Shown in pieces: positions 1 to 8,709 of a stretch of DNA of 64,000 bases. Numbering within the stretch: position 1 is the first letter of the stretch; every line of letters starts with the position of its first letter. The notes under the pieces were generated by a model. It had not been told where the DNA came from. It saw only the letters and a list, made by a program, of their open reading frames with translations, and did no database searches. The DNA is from JACMLD01 sp038207265 (GTDB lineage: Bacteria > Bacteroidota > Bacteroidia > Chitinophagales > Chitinophagaceae), in the NCBI GenBank assembly GCA_038207265.1, contig JBBQZZ010000020.1, positions 11,986 through 75,985 of the forward strand, in the 5' to 3' direction. Made by a program: the position numbers and the translations under genes.

Positions 1-1
1 T

Positions 2-1888
2 GTTTCCGATAGTCAGCGGGTTGATATCATGAATTCGCTGAGCAAAAGTTTATTCAGCGACCGGCCCGACAGTTCAGTCAAAATTTCCGAACGATCAAAG
101 TTTTTGGCAGAAAAAATAAAGTACCGCGCTGGACTTGCACTGGCGCTAAAACAAATGGGTATAGGATACTACCTGCAGGGTAATTATGCAGAGGCGGTTA
201 AAACATGGAGCCAGGCAATGACAGTTTTTAAACTGTCCGGAGATAAAAAAGGTGAAGCCAATATATTAAGCAATATGGGTGCAGCCTATTTCAACCAGGG
301 CGATGAAGCCAATTCATTGGAACTGCATCTTAAATCATTAAAAATCTCAGAAGAAATTAATGATACCATTCGAATTGTAACGTCTTTGAATAATATCGGG
401 GGCATTTATCAAAATAAAACTTCACAGCACGACAAAGCACTGGATTATTTTTTGCGTTCTTATCATCTCAACTTAAGCCTGCCGGTTCCCGATCAATATT
501 TATTAGGAACCGCGTTAGTTAATCTTGGCGAATTCTATTATAAAAAAGGAAACGATACGGCAGCACTCCGTTATCTGAATGAATCTGCAAAAGCATATGC
601 CGGTACAGAAAGTCTGCCCTATGCGCTTATTTATATTGGTCGCGTTTATACAAGACAACAAGAATTTGAAAAAGCAATAAAAACCCTTACAGAGGCTTTT
701 GACTATGCACAGAAATTAGATACCAAACTGGATATGGCGCAATCGCTGGTGGGATTGGCACAAACCTATTATGCAAAAGGTGATATAAAAACGGCCATAA
801 CTGATTATAAGAAATCGCTGGAATACAGTATTCCAATGAATACAACCATGGAAATAAAAGATGCTTACCAGGGTTTGACGGATGCCTATGCAAAAAATAA
901 GGATTTCAGCAGTGCATTTAAATATCAAAATTTATTGCTGGCAATTAAAGACACCATTTACAATGTAACCACTGATAAGAAATTAGGAACACTTCAGTTC
1001 ACTTTTGATTTGGAGCGAAAGGAATCGCAGATTGATCTGCTGAATAAAAACAAATTGATTCAACAACAGGAAATCAATCGCCAAAAGTTTGTTCGCAATA
1101 GTTTTATTGGAGGGTTTGCAATTGTCTTGCTTTTTGCAGCGGTATTTTTTAAGCAGCGAAATAAAATCAGTAAAGGCAAAAAAATCAGTGATGAATTATT
1201 ACTAAACATTTTACCGGAAGAAACTGCAGAGGAATTAAAAGAAACAGGTACCGCTAAAGCGAAAAGCTTTGAAAAGGTATCAGTGTTGTTTACGGATTTT
1301 AAAAACTTTACACAGGCAAGTGAAAAACTTACACCGGAAGAACTGGTAGCAGAAATAAATCATTGTTATTGCGAGTTTGATCGTATAGTAACCAGGCATG
1401 GCATTGAAAAAATAAAAACAATTGGTGATTCCTATATGTGCGCGGGTGGCTTACCTGTTGCCAATGACACACATCCATTTGATGTGATCAATGCAGGACT
1501 GGAGATGGCCGAGTTTATTGAAATTACCAAGCAGCAAAAAATGGCGGAAGGCAAACCGGCTTTTGATCTCAGAATAGGAATTCACACGGGTCCGGTAGTT
1601 GCTGGCATTGTTGGCATCAAAAAATTCTCTTATGATATCTGGGGTGATACGGTAAATACTGCATCGAGAATGGAAAGCAGCGGTGCCATCGGAAAGGTAA
1701 ATATCAGCGGCAGCACTTACGAACTGGTTAAGGATAAATATATTTGCACCCCCCGTGGAAAACTGGAAGCAAAGAACAAAGGATTGGTAGAAATGTATTT
1801 TGTAGAAGGGCCCTCTGTGCCGGCTGAAAAAAAATACGAAAGAAGAATAGTTATAGAAGAGAAAAAAGATAGGATAGAAATTTTGTGA
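2..1888 (+). CDS. TPR-repeat membrane adenylate cyclase (class III), 5' end cut by window edge
   Basis: Probable signalling enzyme making cAMP from ATP. The frame is open from base 2; the first ATG is at 29, but the codons before it read like TPR-protein sequence, so the true start probably lies outside the window. Counting from ATG 29, residues 1-310 are TPR helices (motifs such as YLQGNYAEAVKTWSQA and YFNQGDEANSLELH), about 330-350 is a coiled coil, about 355-375 is one membrane segment, and about 415-590 is a class III cyclase domain. The metal-binding aspartates are in VLFTDFKNF and TIGDSYM. The purine-selecting Lys (KIKTIGD) and Asp (SYDIWGD) favour ATP over GTP. The TPR part would lie outside the cytoplasm or face the envelope and the catalytic domain inside. 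Specificity for cAMP is inferred from motifs only. Confidence 0.88.
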   Translation, partial: VSDSQRVDIMNSLSKSLFSDRPDSSVKISERSKFLAEKIKYRAGLALALKQMGIGYYLQGNYAEAVKTWSQAMTVFKLSGDKKGEANILSNMGAAYFNQGDEANSLELHLKSLKISEEINDTIRIVTSLNNIGGIYQNKTSQHDKALDYFLRSYHLNLSLPVPDQYLLGTALVNLGEFYYKKGNDTAALRYLNESAKAYAGTESLPYALIYIGRVYTRQQEFEKAIKTLTEAFDYAQKLDTKLDMAQSLVGLAQTYYAKGDIKTAITDYKKSLEYSIPMNTTMEIKDAYQGLTDAYAKNKDFSSAFKYQNLLLAIKDTIYNVTTDKKLGTLQFTFDLERKESQIDLLNKNKLIQQQEINRQKFVRNSFIGGFAIVLLFAAVFFKQRNKISKGKKISDELLLNILPEETAEELKETGTAKAKSFEKVSVLFTDFKNFTQASEKLTPEELVAEINHCYCEFDRIVTRHGIEKIKTIGDSYMCAGGLPVANDTHPFDVINAGLEMAEFIEITKQQKMAEGKPAFDLRIGIHTGPVVAGIVGIKKFSYDIWGDTVNTASRMESSGAIGKVNISGSTYELVKDKYICTPRGKLEAKNKGLVEMYFVEGPSVPAEKKYERRIVIEEKKDRIEIL

Positions 1889-2175
1889 GTGAAAGGTCAT
1901 ACTTGTTCTTTTCAAAAACAAAATGAGCGCGATTCCTTAATCGTTGCCAATCATGTTGACTATGTAAAAAAATTATTTGGCATTGACTATATCGGCAGCA
2001 GTGGGGATTATGATGGGATGGATTACCCAATTCCGGGTTAGAAAATGTCTCCTGTTTCCCAAACTTGCTGATAGAACTGGCGCGGCGGGGCTGGACAGCA
2101 CCGGAACTAAAAAAAATCACCAGTGAAAATTACCTGCGTGTTTTTGCAGCGATAGAAATCAAAGCTGAACATTAA
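1889..2175 (+). pseudogene. Remnant of an M19 membrane dipeptidase (C-terminal fragment, frameshifted)
   Basis: Directly after the cyclase stop, frame 2 from about 1922 reads VANHVDYVKKLFGIDYIG followed by SSGDYDGMDYPIPG and a TAG at about 2037. Moving one base, the next frame continues LENVSCFPNLLIELARRGW and then KITSENYLRVFAAIE, ending at TAA 2173-2175. Together this matches the C-terminal part of renal/membrane dipeptidases, whose family pattern is roughly HIDYVxxLxGIDHVGIGSDFDG, then GLEDVSxxPNLTxxLLxRGY, then ILGxNFLRVF. The N-terminal zinc-binding two thirds are absent and there is no start codon, so this is a dead fragment, not a gene. The split position is read by eye. Confidence 0.7.
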
Positions 2176-2198
2176 TGCCATTATAAACAAAGTCATTG

Positions 2199-2990
2199 CT
2201 ACCTGAAATACCTGTGCATGGATGTTTCAAATATCTTCTTCGTGTTGTTTTCCAAATTTTGTGTTTTAATATACCCATAAAAAGTGTCAAACGGAATAGC
2301 ATCGAAACGTTCCTTAATTCTTTTCATTTCCGCAACCGGCAATGGAATTTTATTGGGATAGCTCCACTGTACAGAGAAATGATTTTTCGAAGGTGAGAGA
2401 AATAATGTATCCCCGCATAAAATACTTCCTTCAGCAGACAAAAAAGGTACCTGTAAAATGCTGCTGTCGGCAAAATGACCGCCGATTAATATCAATTTCA
2501 TGCCGTCCCATAAACTCATTTCATCTCCTTTCCACAATTGAATATGCGGGCCGTTCAGCATTATATGTTCCGCATCGTTTTCATGAATGTAGATGGCACA
2601 ATTAAATACTGCTGCCCATTCATTCATATTGCTTTAATAATGCGGGTGCGAAAAAGCAATTGCTTTTAGTCCTCCTTTTGATTGAATAAATTGAATTGTC
2701 ATTTCATCCAGCATGGGGATACAATCCCACAAAATATTACCATGTGCTGATAGCACCAGCATTGCCCGCTGACCAATGGCAAAAACAGGATTAATTTCCA
2801 ATTCATACAATGGCGCTTTCATTTTATTCAGCTTTATACTATGCGTTTGATGCAGCAATGACGGTATCGTCCAATGCTGTCCGCCCTCGCGTATGTACTG
2901 ACGTTCATCCATGCAAACAGTACATAATTCGGGTGCACTGCCGGTTGGATAATAAGTACCGCAGGTGCTGCAAATTATTTGTTCGTTCAT
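2199..2990 (-). pseudogene. Metallo-beta-lactamase-fold hydrolase with an in-frame stop codon
   Basis: Two reading segments in the same minus-strand frame (2990-2637 and 2633-2199) are separated only by TAA at 2636-2634. The N-terminus has a rubredoxin-like zinc knuckle (CSTCGTYYP and CTVCMDERQYI). The middle and C-terminus carry the fold's metal motifs: FSHPHY-stop-SNMNEW, GGHFADSS and LCGDTLF. The stop therefore falls inside the HxH-type metal motif, where homologues normally have one more residue (probably Tyr, a one-base change). Total length of about 264 codons is normal for the family. It lies divergent to a MocR-type regulator whose operator sits between them, so it was probably the regulated target. 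A sequencing error remains possible. Confidence 0.75.
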
Positions 2991-3029
2991 CGTTTACTAT
3001 TAATTCAATTGCATAAAATTATATATTTA

Positions 3030-3074
3030 CTGGATGGTATAAATCATCCAGATTGTAAAATTTAACTCATCCAG
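3030..3074. promoter_or_regulatory. Operator of the MocR-type regulator: inverted plus direct repeat
   Basis: CTGGATG (3030-3036), an 8-base spacer, then CATCCAG (3045-3051) form a perfect 7-base inverted repeat. A third half-site CATCCAG (3068-3074) repeats in direct orientation 23 bases further on and ends one base before the ATG of the regulator at 3076. A direct repeat about two helical turns apart, in the space between divergent genes, is the arrangement expected for autoregulated MocR/PdxR-type dimers. Function is inferred from position and symmetry. Confidence 0.6.
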
Positions 3075-3075
3075 T

Positions 3076-4545
3076 ATGCAACTCATTAAAGAATTGATTA
3101 AGATAAACGTCCGCTCCACCACACCTGTTTACCTGCAAATCTCCAATGCGTTTATTCAAAACATTGTGCAGGGCAGGTTAAGAAAAGGTTTGAAACTTCC
3201 TGGCTCAAGAGAAATGGCGCAACTCTTAAATATCAATCGAATGACTGTAGTGGCTGCTTTCCAGGAACTGGATGCACAGGGTTGGATTGAAATGATTTCA
3301 CGCAAAGGAACCTTTATCTGCACGAATCTGCCATTGCTGAATCCTAAAAAAATTACTGCCGGAACAGGTGTTTTTTTATTACCGGAAAAACCAGGCTTCC
3401 AATATAATGAAGAAAAAATTTCAACTATCTCTCTTTCAGATTTTCCGCTGCCCGGTAAATTAATTTTTAATGATGGGTTTCCTGATACTCGTTTTGCACC
3501 AGTTGAACAATTGATAAGAAATATGCGGAGATATTCCCGCATGGCGTCTCATAAGAAATACCTGATGTACGGCGGTGCGCAGGGTACTGGCTTCTTAAGA
3601 CAAACACTTGCAAATTTTTTAAGTGACACGAGAGGGTTGCCTGTAATGCCCGACAACATCCTTATCACACGGGGTGCACAAATGGGATTGTATATTTCGT
3701 CTCTTATGTTGATAGAACCCGGAGACATGGTGATTACAGGAACGCCGGGCTATCAAACCGCAGACATAAATTTTCTACAAGCCGGTGCGATAATTACACA
3801 TGTAACAGTAGATGATGAAGGAATCGATATTGACGCCATTGAAAAGATCTGCGGGAAGAAAAAGATTAAACTGGTATATGTAATTCCTCATCACCACAAT
3901 CCTACAACAGTAACACTCACCCCGGAAAGAAGAATACGTTTACTGGAACTGGCAGCAAAATATAAGTTTGCCATTATAGAAGACGATTACGATTATGATT
4001 TTCACTATGCCAGTAAACCCATGATGCCAATGGCCAGCCTCGACAAATTTGGAAACGTCATTTATATTGGTACGCTTACCAAAACTTTTGCACCTGCTAT
4101 TCGTTTTGGATTTATTGCGGCGCCGTTAAAATTTATACAATCCGCCACATACCTTAGGAAAACAATCGATACGCAGGGAGATAGCCTGATGGAAAATGCC
4201 ATTGCCGAAATGTATAAAGATGGCAGCATCGGCCGCCACATAAAAAAATCTGTAAAACTCTATAAAGAAAGAAGAGATCATTTGTGTGAATTATTACAGT
4301 CGGCATTGGGCCGCCATGTTTCATTTAAAATTCCGGATGGTGGCATGTCCGTATGGGTAAAATTCAACAACATTGATTTGGATGCATTGTCTAAAAAAGT
4401 TGCTGCCAAAGGACTTATCATTGGCAATGGAAAAGATTATGATAAGCCTGGTATGAAGTACAATGCAGTTCGGCTCGGCTTTGCTTCCCTTAACTTTAAA
4501 GAACAGGATAAGGCGATTGGCATATTAAAAGAAGCCATCAGATAG
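3076..4545 (+). CDS. MocR/PdxR-type transcription regulator (GntR HTH fused to aminotransferase fold)
   Basis: DNA-binding regulator whose sensor domain is a fold-type I PLP aminotransferase. Residues about 15-80 form the GntR winged helix (TTPVYLQISNAFI, KLPGSREMAQLL, NRMTVVAAFQEL). Residues about 120-489 are the aminotransferase-like domain, with the PLP lysine at K336 in the segment GTLTKTFAPAIR and the Asp-rich stretch EDDYDYDF upstream. The length of 489 aa is typical. ATG 3076 is used because the HTH begins a few residues in and the operator ends just before it. It is divergent from the broken metallo-hydrolase at 2199-2990, its likely target. Effectors of this family are usually PLP or an amino compound; none can be named from sequence. 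Confidence 0.88.
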   Translation: MQLIKELIKINVRSTTPVYLQISNAFIQNIVQGRLRKGLKLPGSREMAQLLNINRMTVVAAFQELDAQGWIEMISRKGTFICTNLPLLNPKKITAGTGVFLLPEKPGFQYNEEKISTISLSDFPLPGKLIFNDGFPDTRFAPVEQLIRNMRRYSRMASHKKYLMYGGAQGTGFLRQTLANFLSDTRGLPVMPDNILITRGAQMGLYISSLMLIEPGDMVITGTPGYQTADINFLQAGAIITHVTVDDEGIDIDAIEKICGKKKIKLVYVIPHHHNPTTVTLTPERRIRLLELAAKYKFAIIEDDYDYDFHYASKPMMPMASLDKFGNVIYIGTLTKTFAPAIRFGFIAAPLKFIQSATYLRKTIDTQGDSLMENAIAEMYKDGSIGRHIKKSVKLYKERRDHLCELLQSALGRHVSFKIPDGGMSVWVKFNNIDLDALSKKVAAKGLIIGNGKDYDKPGMKYNAVRLGFASLNFKEQDKAIGILKEAIR

Positions 4546-4563
4546 TATAATTTTTAAACCGAC

Positions 4564-4755
4564 TTATAAAATTTTTAATTCTGTGACATGCTGTTTTATC
4601 AGGCATACAAGCAGTGTCAGCATAAATGCGATCACAACGGCAACCGTCCGGATATTGTTCAATTGATTCCAGGTTTTTTCAAAACTGAGTTTCAGGGCAC
4701 TAATTGCTGCACTGGTAGCGGATGCTGCCTTAAATAAATCAAGAGATTTATTCAT
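4564..4755 (-). CDS. Small single-pass membrane protein of unknown function
   Basis: A 63-codon frame from ATG 4755 with an amphipathic N-terminal half (SLDLFKAASATSAAISALKL) and one clear membrane segment near the C-terminus (TVAVVIAFMLTLLVCLI) followed by a short charged tail. The frame stays open upstream to 4812, but the downstream Met gives the more natural N-terminus. It sits tail to tail with the MocR gene, 18 bases from its stop. No family recognised. A small membrane protein is plausible from the hydrophobic profile, but chance ORF status cannot be excluded. Confidence 0.4.
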   Translation of the reverse strand: MNKSLDLFKAASATSAAISALKLSFEKTWNQLNNIRTVAVVIAFMLTLLVCLIKQHVTELKIL

Positions 4756-4946
4756 TGGTACGTTTCCAGCTATTGTTAGCGGTTCCGCAACCATCCTGCT
4801 CAAATTACACACTCACATAGAAGCCGTCTTCATTAACAAATAACATTTTTGGAGCTTTATAAAAAGCAACCCTATTATTAACCAACCGTATTCATCAAGA
4901 GTGATAACAGCTGTTTTTCCAGGTTTGAACAGATGCTAAAAATTTC

Positions 4947-4980
4947 GCCTGGTGAAGAGAAGCCAGGCGGCTTTTTCTTT
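4947..4980 (+). terminator. Rho-independent terminator-like hairpin
   Basis: GCCTGG (4947-4952) and CCAGGC (4963-4968) form a 6-bp stem with a 10-base loop, followed by CGGCTTTTTCTTT. It lies in the 4756-5291 gap, which otherwise shows only a degraded coding fragment and a second terminator. Which transcript it ends is unclear. Confidence 0.45.
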
Positions 4981-5044
4981 CATAAAAAAGAATATCGAGA
5001 TAGAATGGAAGCTGCTTTTTTCCTGCTGTTGACGGTGAATGTAA

Positions 5045-5209
5045 AGCTGCTGGTTAAATGAAATACCCGTACAGCAAATCAGTGAAGACGAAAAAAAGGA
5101 ACAATTAAACGCGAGTCATGAAACATTCAATGTAAACCTGAAGGGCATACTGTCTCCTGCGCAGTTTCAAAATATCTCAACTGGAAGTCTCAAAAAGTTT
5201 GAAAAGTAA
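5045..5209 (+). pseudogene. Possible C-terminal remnant of a small exported Spy/LTXXQ-like protein
   Basis: An open stretch without a start codon reads EIPVQQISEDEKKEQLNASH and then NLKGILSPAQFQNISTGSL, ending at TAA 5207-5209. The segment ILSPAQFQ resembles the repeated ILTPEQ-like signature of small helical periplasmic proteins, and the composition is protein-like. An overlapping frame (ATG 5004, MEAAFFLLLTVNVKLLV) could be the displaced upstream part. This is a weak reading; the rest of the 4813-5291 gap shows nothing else recognisable. Confidence 0.2.
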
Positions 5210-5221
5210 AGGATATAAAAA

Positions 5222-5248
5222 AAGTTCCGGCTGCATTAACCGGAACTT
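5222..5248 (-). terminator. Bidirectional terminator hairpin
   Basis: AAGTTCCGG (5222-5230), a 9-base loop, and CCGGAACTT (5240-5248) form a perfect 9-bp stem. On the minus strand it is followed by a run of seven T, matching the end of the small gene at 5292-5636; on the plus strand it is followed by CTTTTATAT. Confidence 0.75.
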
Positions 5249-5291
5249 CTTTTATATACATGTGAACGCTTTTATAGTATTTCCCATCAGG

Positions 5292-5636
5292 CTATTGAAA
5301 AATAAGCTGCTCGTCCCTTTCTTCAACAGGTATCTTTAATATAAATTCATCATATCCGTCATCATCGTGATTACTGTATGCTCCATATGCATCCATGCTG
5401 TAGCCAACCAAACCGTCGTTGGCTTCTATCAACATTAAAATGGTCGAATCGGAAGGATCTGAATCGCCTTCAAACCGGTACGTTTTGATAATTTTTAAAT
5501 CCGCCGGTGAGTATGTTTTGGCATTAGGTGCCATAAACCCTTCCGGAGTCATTTTAAATTCATTGTCTTGTTTCCTCATTCTTAATTTCTCCAGTACACT
5601 TGTAAGTGTTGTCATCTGAGTGGGTCTGTTATTCAT
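5292..5636 (-). CDS. Small acidic conserved protein (family often mislabelled phosphoribosylpyrophosphate synthetase)
   Basis: A 114-residue soluble protein with no signal peptide or membrane segment. The core is TLTSVLEKLRMRKQDNEF at residues about 10-27, then YSPADLKIIKTYRFEGDSDP at about 42-61, then a segment reading TILMLIEANDGLVGYSMDAYG, and an acidic tail. This layout (short helix, then FEGxSDPxD, then an IExxDGLKG strand and a GxYG turn) recurs in roughly 100-residue Bacteroidota proteins often annotated as phosphoribosylpyrophosphate synthetase, although they lack any such domain. No catalytic motif is visible, so function is unknown. It is followed by a good terminator at 5222-5248. 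Confidence 0.72.
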   Translation of the reverse strand: MNNRPTQMTTLTSVLEKLRMRKQDNEFKMTPEGFMAPNAKTYSPADLKIIKTYRFEGDSDPSDSTILMLIEANDGLVGYSMDAYGAYSNHDDDGYDEFILKIPVEERDEQLIFQ

Positions 5637-5689
5637 AGTTGAAAATTTATTATTATTGAATGGTTACAAAGGGTACTAAAACAATAACA

Positions 5690-5719
5690 ATGCCTGATAA
5701 CATCAGGCATGACTTTTTA
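5690..5719 (+). terminator. Perfect hairpin with T-run between divergent genes
   Basis: ATGCCTGAT (5690-5698), loop AAC, and ATCAGGCAT (5702-5710) form a perfect 9-bp stem, followed by GACTTTTTAA. It lies between the start codons of two divergent genes, so it may act as a leader attenuator of the gene at 5752 or end a short transcript. No obvious ORF precedes it. Confidence 0.5.
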
Positions 5720-5751
5720 ATAGTTCATAGAATTACTTAAAAACTTATTTT

Positions 5752-6312
5752 ATGAATCTACCTGAATTACTGCAGCAGCATTTCAATTATGAGCCATTGC
5801 AAAAAATTGATCCGAATACACAGGAGGTAAATAAGTCTCAAACACCCGACAGTGCGTTGGGACAGGCCGCTATACCAGTCGTATTAACCGGCCTTTACAA
5901 ATTCACACAATCAGATGCGGGAGCGAATGCTGTTATCAGGGGTGAAATCTCCTCAGATTGGGTACAAACAATTTTTGCGGCACGTCATAAAGAAATTATA
6001 AAAAGAGTGGCGGATTATGCACATACTGATTACCAAACCACTGGTGATACATTAAAAGCCATTTCAAGTAAAGCAGTGGCTATAATAAAAGATGCTGTAA
6101 GTCCGGGATATAAGCCTGACGATGTAAAAGAATTAATGAGTGGCCAGGTAAAAAATACATTGCTCTACCTTCCAGCAGCATTGCAAATGGGTGAATTAAT
6201 GAATGATGATACACTGGATGATCGAACACATAAGATGGAAGGACCTATTTCAAGCCTTATGCAAAGTATTGCTTCAGGTTTCTCCACTCCAGATAAAAAG
6301 AAATCAAAATAA
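5752..6312 (+). CDS. Hypothetical cytoplasmic protein, 186 aa
   Basis: No family recognised with certainty. The protein has no signal peptide. It is helix-rich, with two moderately hydrophobic stretches (ALGQAAIPVVLTGLYKFTQ at residues about 36-54, and NTLLYLPAALQMGELM at about 134-149) and a basic tail (DKKKSK). A central Asp/Lys-rich part (KDAVSPGYKPDDVKELM) separates them. ATG 5752 is well placed after an A/T-rich leader. It is convergent with the NtrC-type regulator, whose stop lies 25 bases away. Its neighbours are stress and envelope genes, which suggests but does not prove a related role. Confidence 0.6.
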   Translation: MNLPELLQQHFNYEPLQKIDPNTQEVNKSQTPDSALGQAAIPVVLTGLYKFTQSDAGANAVIRGEISSDWVQTIFAARHKEIIKRVADYAHTDYQTTGDTLKAISSKAVAIIKDAVSPGYKPDDVKELMSGQVKNTLLYLPAALQMGELMNDDTLDDRTHKMEGPISSLMQSIASGFSTPDKKKSK

Positions 6313-6337
6313 ACTAATTGCAAAGAATCCCATAAAA

Positions 6338-7750
6338 CTAATTATTGGATTCTTCATAAATCCTTATTTTATTATACAATGTTTTGCGGTCTATTTTTAA
6401 TATTTCTGCAGCTTTTGTTTTATTAAAATTTACCTGCTTCAATACTTCCATGATGGCTTCATATTCTGCGCGGGAGGCAGTATCCTTTAATCCAATACTC
6501 TTATCCACCATGGGTATTGCTTTGTGTTGTTCAACAGCTACTGAGGGTTCAGCCATAGCAACTGGGTTTGTAATTTCCCAAGGCAATACTTTAGCCGAAA
6601 TCTTTCCTTTTGATGTAAGCAAAATTGCTCTTCTTACTACATTCCTGAATTCTCTAAGGTTTCCGGGCCATGAATAGTTAAAGAACATTTCGAGCACATC
6701 ATCTTCATATCCTTCTATTTCTTTTCCCAGTTCTATATTGGTCTTGTTAAGGAAAAATTTAGCGAACGCTGAAATATCATCCTTCCTGTGTCGCAATGGT
6801 GGAAGATTGATGGAAAATTCATTGAACCTGTGATACAGATCTTCTCTGAATGTACCTTTTCGGTAAGCGTTTTGCAAATTCTCATTGCTGGCAACAATAA
6901 TACGCACATCTACCGGCATCTCTTTATTTCCACCCACACGTTTGTACTTCCTCTCTTGTATCACGCGTAACAGGGATGCCTGCACTTCCGGGGATAAATT
7001 AGCTACTTCATCCAGGAACAACGTACCACCATTGGCCAGTTCAAAATGTCCTTCTTTGTCGCCCAATGCGCCGGTGAACGCGCCTTTAACGTGACCGAAC
7101 AATTCACTACCGGCTAATTCTTTTGATAAGGTGCCGCAATCCATCGCTATAAAGGGCTTGTCCCTGCGATCACTCATTGAATGAATGGTTTTCGCAATTA
7201 CTTCTTTACCGGTTCCACTTTCACCATATAGAATTACACTATAATTAGTGGGTGCAACAATTGCTATCTGGCTGTACAGTTCCCCTGTAGCAGCAGATTC
7301 ACCCACCAAAAATTCCCCGGTATTATTAAATGATGAACGCTGTTTAACAGGTGCACCAACCTGTAAATAATTTTCTGTTCCGTTTTCAAGTTTTTTCTGA
7401 GCAGCATCCAGCACATTGATAATCTCATCCGGTATCAATGGCTTTGTAATATAATCGTAAGCTCCGCACTTAATTACGTCAACTGCTGTTTTAATATCTG
7501 AATAACCTGTGATGATTAAAACAATGGTTTCTGGAGCATGACTTTTAATCTCGGTAAGTATGTCTTTACCGTCTTTATCACCTAACCGGAAATCACATAA
7601 TACAATTTCATATTTGCTCTCTTTAAATTTAGCGATTCCCTTATTTCCCGAGTAAGCCACCTCCACTTCATATCCTTTTCGGGAAAGAAATTTTTGTAAT
7701 AGAATACACATGTCCATGTCGTCGTCTATTACCAAAATACGTTTCTTCAT
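6338..7750 (-). CDS. NtrC-family sigma-54-dependent response regulator
   Basis: Two-component regulator that opens sigma-54 promoters with ATP hydrolysis. Residues 1-120 are the receiver, with acidic pocket VIDDDMD, phosphorylation site D53 (VLCDFRLGD), T81 and K103. Residues about 148-375 are the AAA+ domain: Walker A GESGTGKE (176-183), the sigma-54 contact loop GAFTGA (223-228) and Walker B GTLFLDEVAN (242-251). Residues about 430-467 are a Fis-type HTH (FNKTKAAEILKIDRKTLYNK). All key residues are intact, and 470 aa is normal. It is followed upstream on the same strand by a YihY-like membrane protein (24-base gap), a likely co-transcribed gene. A kinase is not adjacent; the CHASE3-type kinase at 11228-12601 is the nearest candidate. 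Confidence 0.94.
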   Translation of the reverse strand: MKKRILVIDDDMDMCILLQKFLSRKGYEVEVAYSGNKGIAKFKESKYEIVLCDFRLGDKDGKDILTEIKSHAPETIVLIITGYSDIKTAVDVIKCGAYDYITKPLIPDEIINVLDAAQKKLENGTENYLQVGAPVKQRSSFNNTGEFLVGESAATGELYSQIAIVAPTNYSVILYGESGTGKEVIAKTIHSMSDRRDKPFIAMDCGTLSKELAGSELFGHVKGAFTGALGDKEGHFELANGGTLFLDEVANLSPEVQASLLRVIQERKYKRVGGNKEMPVDVRIIVASNENLQNAYRKGTFREDLYHRFNEFSINLPPLRHRKDDISAFAKFFLNKTNIELGKEIEGYEDDVLEMFFNYSWPGNLREFRNVVRRAILLTSKGKISAKVLPWEITNPVAMAEPSVAVEQHKAIPMVDKSIGLKDTASRAEYEAIMEVLKQVNFNKTKAAEILKIDRKTLYNKIRIYEESNN

Positions 7751-7773
7751 ACAACTCGATTTTGAATTTAAAG

Positions 7774-8709
7774 TTACTTTAAAACTTCCTTGGTTAGTGG
7801 AATATTATTAACCGTTTTCTCTTCTAATTTTATCCAGACTGAATAATCGTTTGGCATTATCTGACCTCCATATTCTTTTGAATAAATCTTTGTAAATACA
7901 GCACCCAAATACAAAATAACAGAACTGTAATAGGTCCACACCAATATTACTATCACCGATCCTGCAGCGCCGTACACTGACATCATATTACTTTTTCCCA
8001 CGTAATAACTTATACCTGCTTTGCCCACCGTAAAGAGAAAAGCTGTAATGAGCGATCCAACAAGAACGTCTTTCCATTTAATCTTTGCATCGGGCAATAC
8101 TTTAAAAATTATTGCAAAGAGAAAAACGCTTGTTATAAATGAAATCAGGTTATCTAATACGGGCAACAACATTGTTTCGCCAGAGGTAAAAAAAGCATTT
8201 AATTTATTACTGAATATGGCAATGATTGCATTGACTCCGAGTGAAACCATCAAAACAAATCCAATACTAACAATGAGCGAAAATGATATCAGCCTATCGA
8301 GTATCAGTTTCCACCAGATCTTTTTTGTTTTCACTTTCAAACCCCAGATCTTGTTCAATGAATCCTGAATTTCACTGAATATGCCTGTGGCCCCCAGTAT
8401 TAAAATCACAATGCTTAAAACGGTTGCCGCAAAACTTTGATTACTCAGATGACTACTTTTAATGATCTCTTGAATCTGCATGGCGGCTTCATTACCCACC
8501 AGATATTTTATCTGGTTATATAATTCCCCCTGTATCGCTTCCTTTCCAAACAAAATTCCGCATATGGAAATAATAATAATGAGCACTGGAGCAAGGGAAA
8601 AAATAGTATAATAAGCCAGTGACGCGCTGTATTTCATTACATTATTGGCAAGAAATTCCGCTGCGACCTGTTTGATAAAAGAAAAAAAAAGCTGTATTCT
8701 TCTTTTCAT
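7774..8709 (-). CDS. YihY/BrkB family inner-membrane protein
   Basis: Integral membrane protein of the family once mis-annotated as ribonuclease BN. It has six membrane segments spread over 311 residues, for example YSASLAYYTIFSLAPVLIII, ATVLSIVILILGATGIFSEI, LISFSLIVSIGFVLMVSLGV and SVIVILVWTYYSSVILYLGA. The family signature (A-x-YTIFSLAPVL, then IWGLK after the second segment, and the VWxYYSSxILxxGA helix near the end) is present. Function of the family is unsettled (transport or envelope integrity). It lies 24 bases upstream of the NtrC-type gene in the same direction, so it is probably the first gene of that operon. Confidence 0.9.
   Translation of the reverse strand: MKRRIQLFFSFIKQVAAEFLANNVMKYSASLAYYTIFSLAPVLIIIISICGILFGKEAIQGELYNQIKYLVGNEAAMQIQEIIKSSHLSNQSFAATVLSIVILILGATGIFSEIQDSLNKIWGLKVKTKKIWWKLILDRLISFSLIVSIGFVLMVSLGVNAIIAIFSNKLNAFFTSGETMLLPVLDNLISFITSVFLFAIIFKVLPDAKIKWKDVLVGSLITAFLFTVGKAGISYYVGKSNMMSVYGAAGSVIVILVWTYYSSVILYLGAVFTKIYSKEYGGQIMPNDYSVWIKLEEKTVNNIPLTKEVLK

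Noticed and set aside
7774..8709. Ribonuclease BN for the YihY-like gene
   Set aside because: That name came from an early misassignment; the sequence is purely membrane helices without nuclease residues.
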